Below, in pieces: positions 62,624-64,000 of a stretch of DNA of 64,000 nt. Numbering within the stretch: position 1 is the stretch's first letter; each line of letters begins with the position of its first letter. Source of the DNA: Fibrobacter sp. UWB2. Lineage in GTDB: Bacteria; Fibrobacterota; Fibrobacteria; Fibrobacterales; Fibrobacteraceae. The notes beneath the pieces are model-generated. The model was not told where the DNA came from, ran no database searches, and was given only the letters and a program-made list of their open reading frames with translations. A program made the translations under genes and the position numbers. The stretch is taken from the NCBI RefSeq assembly GCF_002210425.1, contig NZ_MWQK01000001.1:248001-312000 (forward strand). Reading direction: 5' to 3'.

Positions 62624-62932
62624 TTACTTGTCCTTAGCAAATTTCTTAGAGGCGGCCTTGACCTTCGGATCGTTCTGAGCGTCCTTGATCTTCTGCTTGA
62701 TACCATCTTCGATGGACTTCTTGAGCTTTGCAGCAAGGTTGGGGAAACGATCTTCCAGGGAATCACTAAAGACAGCCGGCTTCTTTGCAGCAGCAGGAGC
62801 ACCACCCTTGCGCTTGCCGTTGAACGGGCGCTTTTTCTTGGACGGAGCCTTCTTTACTTGAGATTTTTCTTGGGATTTTGTTTCCTGAGGCTTAACTTCT
62901 TCTGTGGATTTGACTTCTGCTTCTTCTGCCAT
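62624..62932 (-). CDS. Lys/Ala-rich small basic protein
   Basis: The 102-residue protein starts with an acidic segment (AEEAEVKSTEEVKPQE). A strongly basic, Pro/Lys-rich stretch KKAPSKKKRPFNGKRKGG that could bind nucleic acid follows. The C-terminal helix (FPNLAAKLKKSIEDGIKQKI) is amphipathic. I recognise no named family. A histone-like or ribosome-associated role is only a guess. It has its own start (ATG after AAGAGG) and terminator, and lies just downstream of mnmG. Confidence 0.75.
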   Translation of the reverse strand: MAEEAEVKSTEEVKPQETKSQEKSQVKKAPSKKKRPFNGKRKGGAPAAAKKPAVFSDSLEDRFPNLAAKLKKSIEDGIKQKIKDAQNDPKVKAASKKFAKDK

Positions 62933-63007
62933 ATATATACCTCTTGGAAAATTGTTTAAGTTGACGGGCGCAAAGATAGTAAAAAATCGGGAAAAAGCAA
63001 GTGAGGG

Positions 63008-64000
63008 CTAGTGATTCTCCAGCCAATGCGCGAGGACGGTGATGTCGGCGGGGCGCACTCCGGGCACGCGGCTAGCTTGCCCAAGCGTTAGCGGCTTGTG
63101 GGCGTTGAGGCGCTGGCGGCTTTCAATGCTGATAGCCGTAATGGACATGTAATCGAAGTCCGGCGAGAGCTTGACCTTTTCCATCTTCTTCTGGTCGTCA
63201 ATTTCGCGTTCCTGGCGGTCAAAGAAACCGGCATAGAGCTCTTCGGCATACATGTACCACTGGTCACGGCGCGTGATTTTAGCATCCGGTGCAGCCACCT
63301 TGAAGAAGGTTTCGGGGTCGATTCCCGGACGGCGGAGCACGTTAATCCAGCGGGTGCGTTCGGAGGCAAGAGCCTGACCGCCCGCTTCAAGAATCGTATT
63401 CGCTTCTTCCGGCGTTGCAGATGTTTCCGTAAATTGCGTCTTGAGGCTTGCCATAAGGTCGCGGCGGCGAGTCCAGTCTTCCCAATCGCGGTCGCTGATC
63501 ATGCCAATCTTGCGGGCCTTTTCCTTGAGGCGCATTTCGGCATTGTCACTGCGGAGGAACAGACGGTATTCGGCACGGCTAGTGAACATGCGGTACGGTT
63601 CATCGAGCAGAATATTCACGAGATCATCGACCATCACGCCGAGATAGCTTTCGGAGCGCCCGAGAATGAACGGTTCCTCGCCCTTGACCTTAAGCGCTGC
63701 GTTGATGCCGGCCATAAGGCCCTGCCCCGCAGCTTCTTCGTAACCGCTTGTGCCGCAGACCTGACCTGCAAAATAGAGTCCCGGAACATTTTTGCATTCG
63801 AACGTCGGGTAAAGTTGTGTGGCATCGACGGAATCGTATTCCACAGCGTAACCGATCTGGAGCACTTTCGCGCGGGTAAGGCCTGGAATCGTGTGGATGG
63901 CCGCAAGCTGGATGTCTGCCGGCAAGCTAGAGCTGAAACCGTTGATGTACACACGCCCGATGTCAGCCTGTTCCGGTTCGAGGAACAGCTGGTGCCCGTC
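63008..64000 (-). CDS. mnmG: tRNA uridine-5-carboxymethylaminomethyl modification enzyme MnmG (5' end outside window)
   Basis: MnmG with MnmE adds the carboxymethylaminomethyl group to the wobble uridine of several tRNAs. The visible C-terminal 330 residues include the FAD-related NVPGLYFAGQVCGTSGYEEAAGQGLMAGINAA, the DEPYRMFTSRAEYRLFLRSDNA motif, and the C-terminal MnmE-binding helical domain ending LPSRVPGVRPADITVL-like sequence (here LGQASRVPGVRPADI). The frame stays open to the window edge with typical upstream residues (HQLFLEPE). It ends shortly before the Lys-rich gene. Confidence 0.96.
   Translation of the reverse strand, partial: DGHQLFLEPEQADIGRVYINGFSSSLPADIQLAAIHTIPGLTRAKVLQIGYAVEYDSVDATQLYPTFECKNVPGLYFAGQVCGTSGYEEAAGQGLMAGINAALKVKGEEPFILGRSESYLGVMVDDLVNILLDEPYRMFTSRAEYRLFLRSDNAEMRLKEKARKIGMISDRDWEDWTRRRDLMASLKTQFTETSATPEEANTILEAGGQALASERTRWINVLRRPGIDPETFFKVAAPDAKITRRDQWYMYAEELYAGFFDRQEREIDDQKKMEKVKLSPDFDYMSITAISIESRQRLNAHKPLTLGQASRVPGVRPADITVLAHWLENH

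Overview
The window comes from a Fibrobacter, most likely F. succinogenes or a very close relative. The strongest sign is the secreted, circularly permuted GH16 lichenase at 5773-6825, which matches the F. succinogenes 1,3-1,4-beta-glucanase almost residue for residue as I remember it. Other signs are two lipoproteins with the Fibrobacter succinogenes major paralogous (FISUMP) domain, polyserine linkers in secreted proteins, several secreted plant-cell-wall glycoside hydrolases, and Bacteroidetes-like TAnnTTTG promoter elements expected for the FCB group. No rRNA, tRNA, intact transposase or CRISPR array was recognised.

Layout. 1-7000: the tail of a TonB/AgmX-type protein, an M29 aminopeptidase, an outer-membrane-type protein, an ssb/membrane protein/asd operon and the lichenase. 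7000-13800: a hydrolase/flavodoxin pair and the biotin genes bioA, bioW, bioF and bioD, with a diguanylate cyclase on the other strand. 13800-17800: a tandemly duplicated FISUMP segment holding a DUF234-type ATPase and a relic of the bioD 3' end. 17800-20700: queC-queD-queE behind a probable preQ1-I riboswitch, then a metallo-beta-lactamase-fold hydrolase. 20900-29000: GTP-type PEP carboxykinase, a vWA lipoprotein, an SNF2 helicase fused to a SprT-like metalloprotease, and a GH30 xylanase. 29000-33950: an AT-rich accessory island with a DUF262-HNH nuclease and an EcoRI-type adenine methyltransferase, palindromic repeats, small ORFs and a lipoprotein. 33960-38570: carB-carA behind a leader ORF and attenuator. 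38700-45300: a radical SAM/DUF4130 DNA-repair pair, a GH5 enzyme, a decayed formate/nitrite transporter gene and two related lipoproteins. 45400-54000: grpE, GH43, toxin-antitoxin modules (one toxin broken), dnaK and dnaJ. 54000-64000: an oxidoreductase, GH30_5, coaX, thiE, a pilin-like protein, the TPP-riboswitch operon thiS-thiF-thiG-thiH and the 3' part of mnmG.

Genes that work together. Three cofactor pathways are grouped here: pimeloyl-CoA to dethiobiotin (bioB is not in the window), the queuosine precursor preQ0, and the thiazole half of thiamine plus thiE. The glycoside hydrolases attack mixed-linkage glucan, glucuronoarabinoxylan, arabinoxylan side chains and beta-1,6-galactan, which fits a fibre-degrading rumen bacterium. 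Three of them end in a C-terminal module resembling a secretion/sorting domain.

The most unusual items are: the SNF2-SprT fusion, a candidate DNA-protein-crosslink repair enzyme; the carAB leader, built like the E. coli pyrBI UTP-sensing attenuator; the methyltransferase/DUF262-HNH pair, a candidate restriction-like defence system; dispersed hairpin repeats that have become coding sequence in lipoprotein linkers and in the BioW tail; and displaced second copies of the 3' ends of bioD and carB beside inserted DNA.
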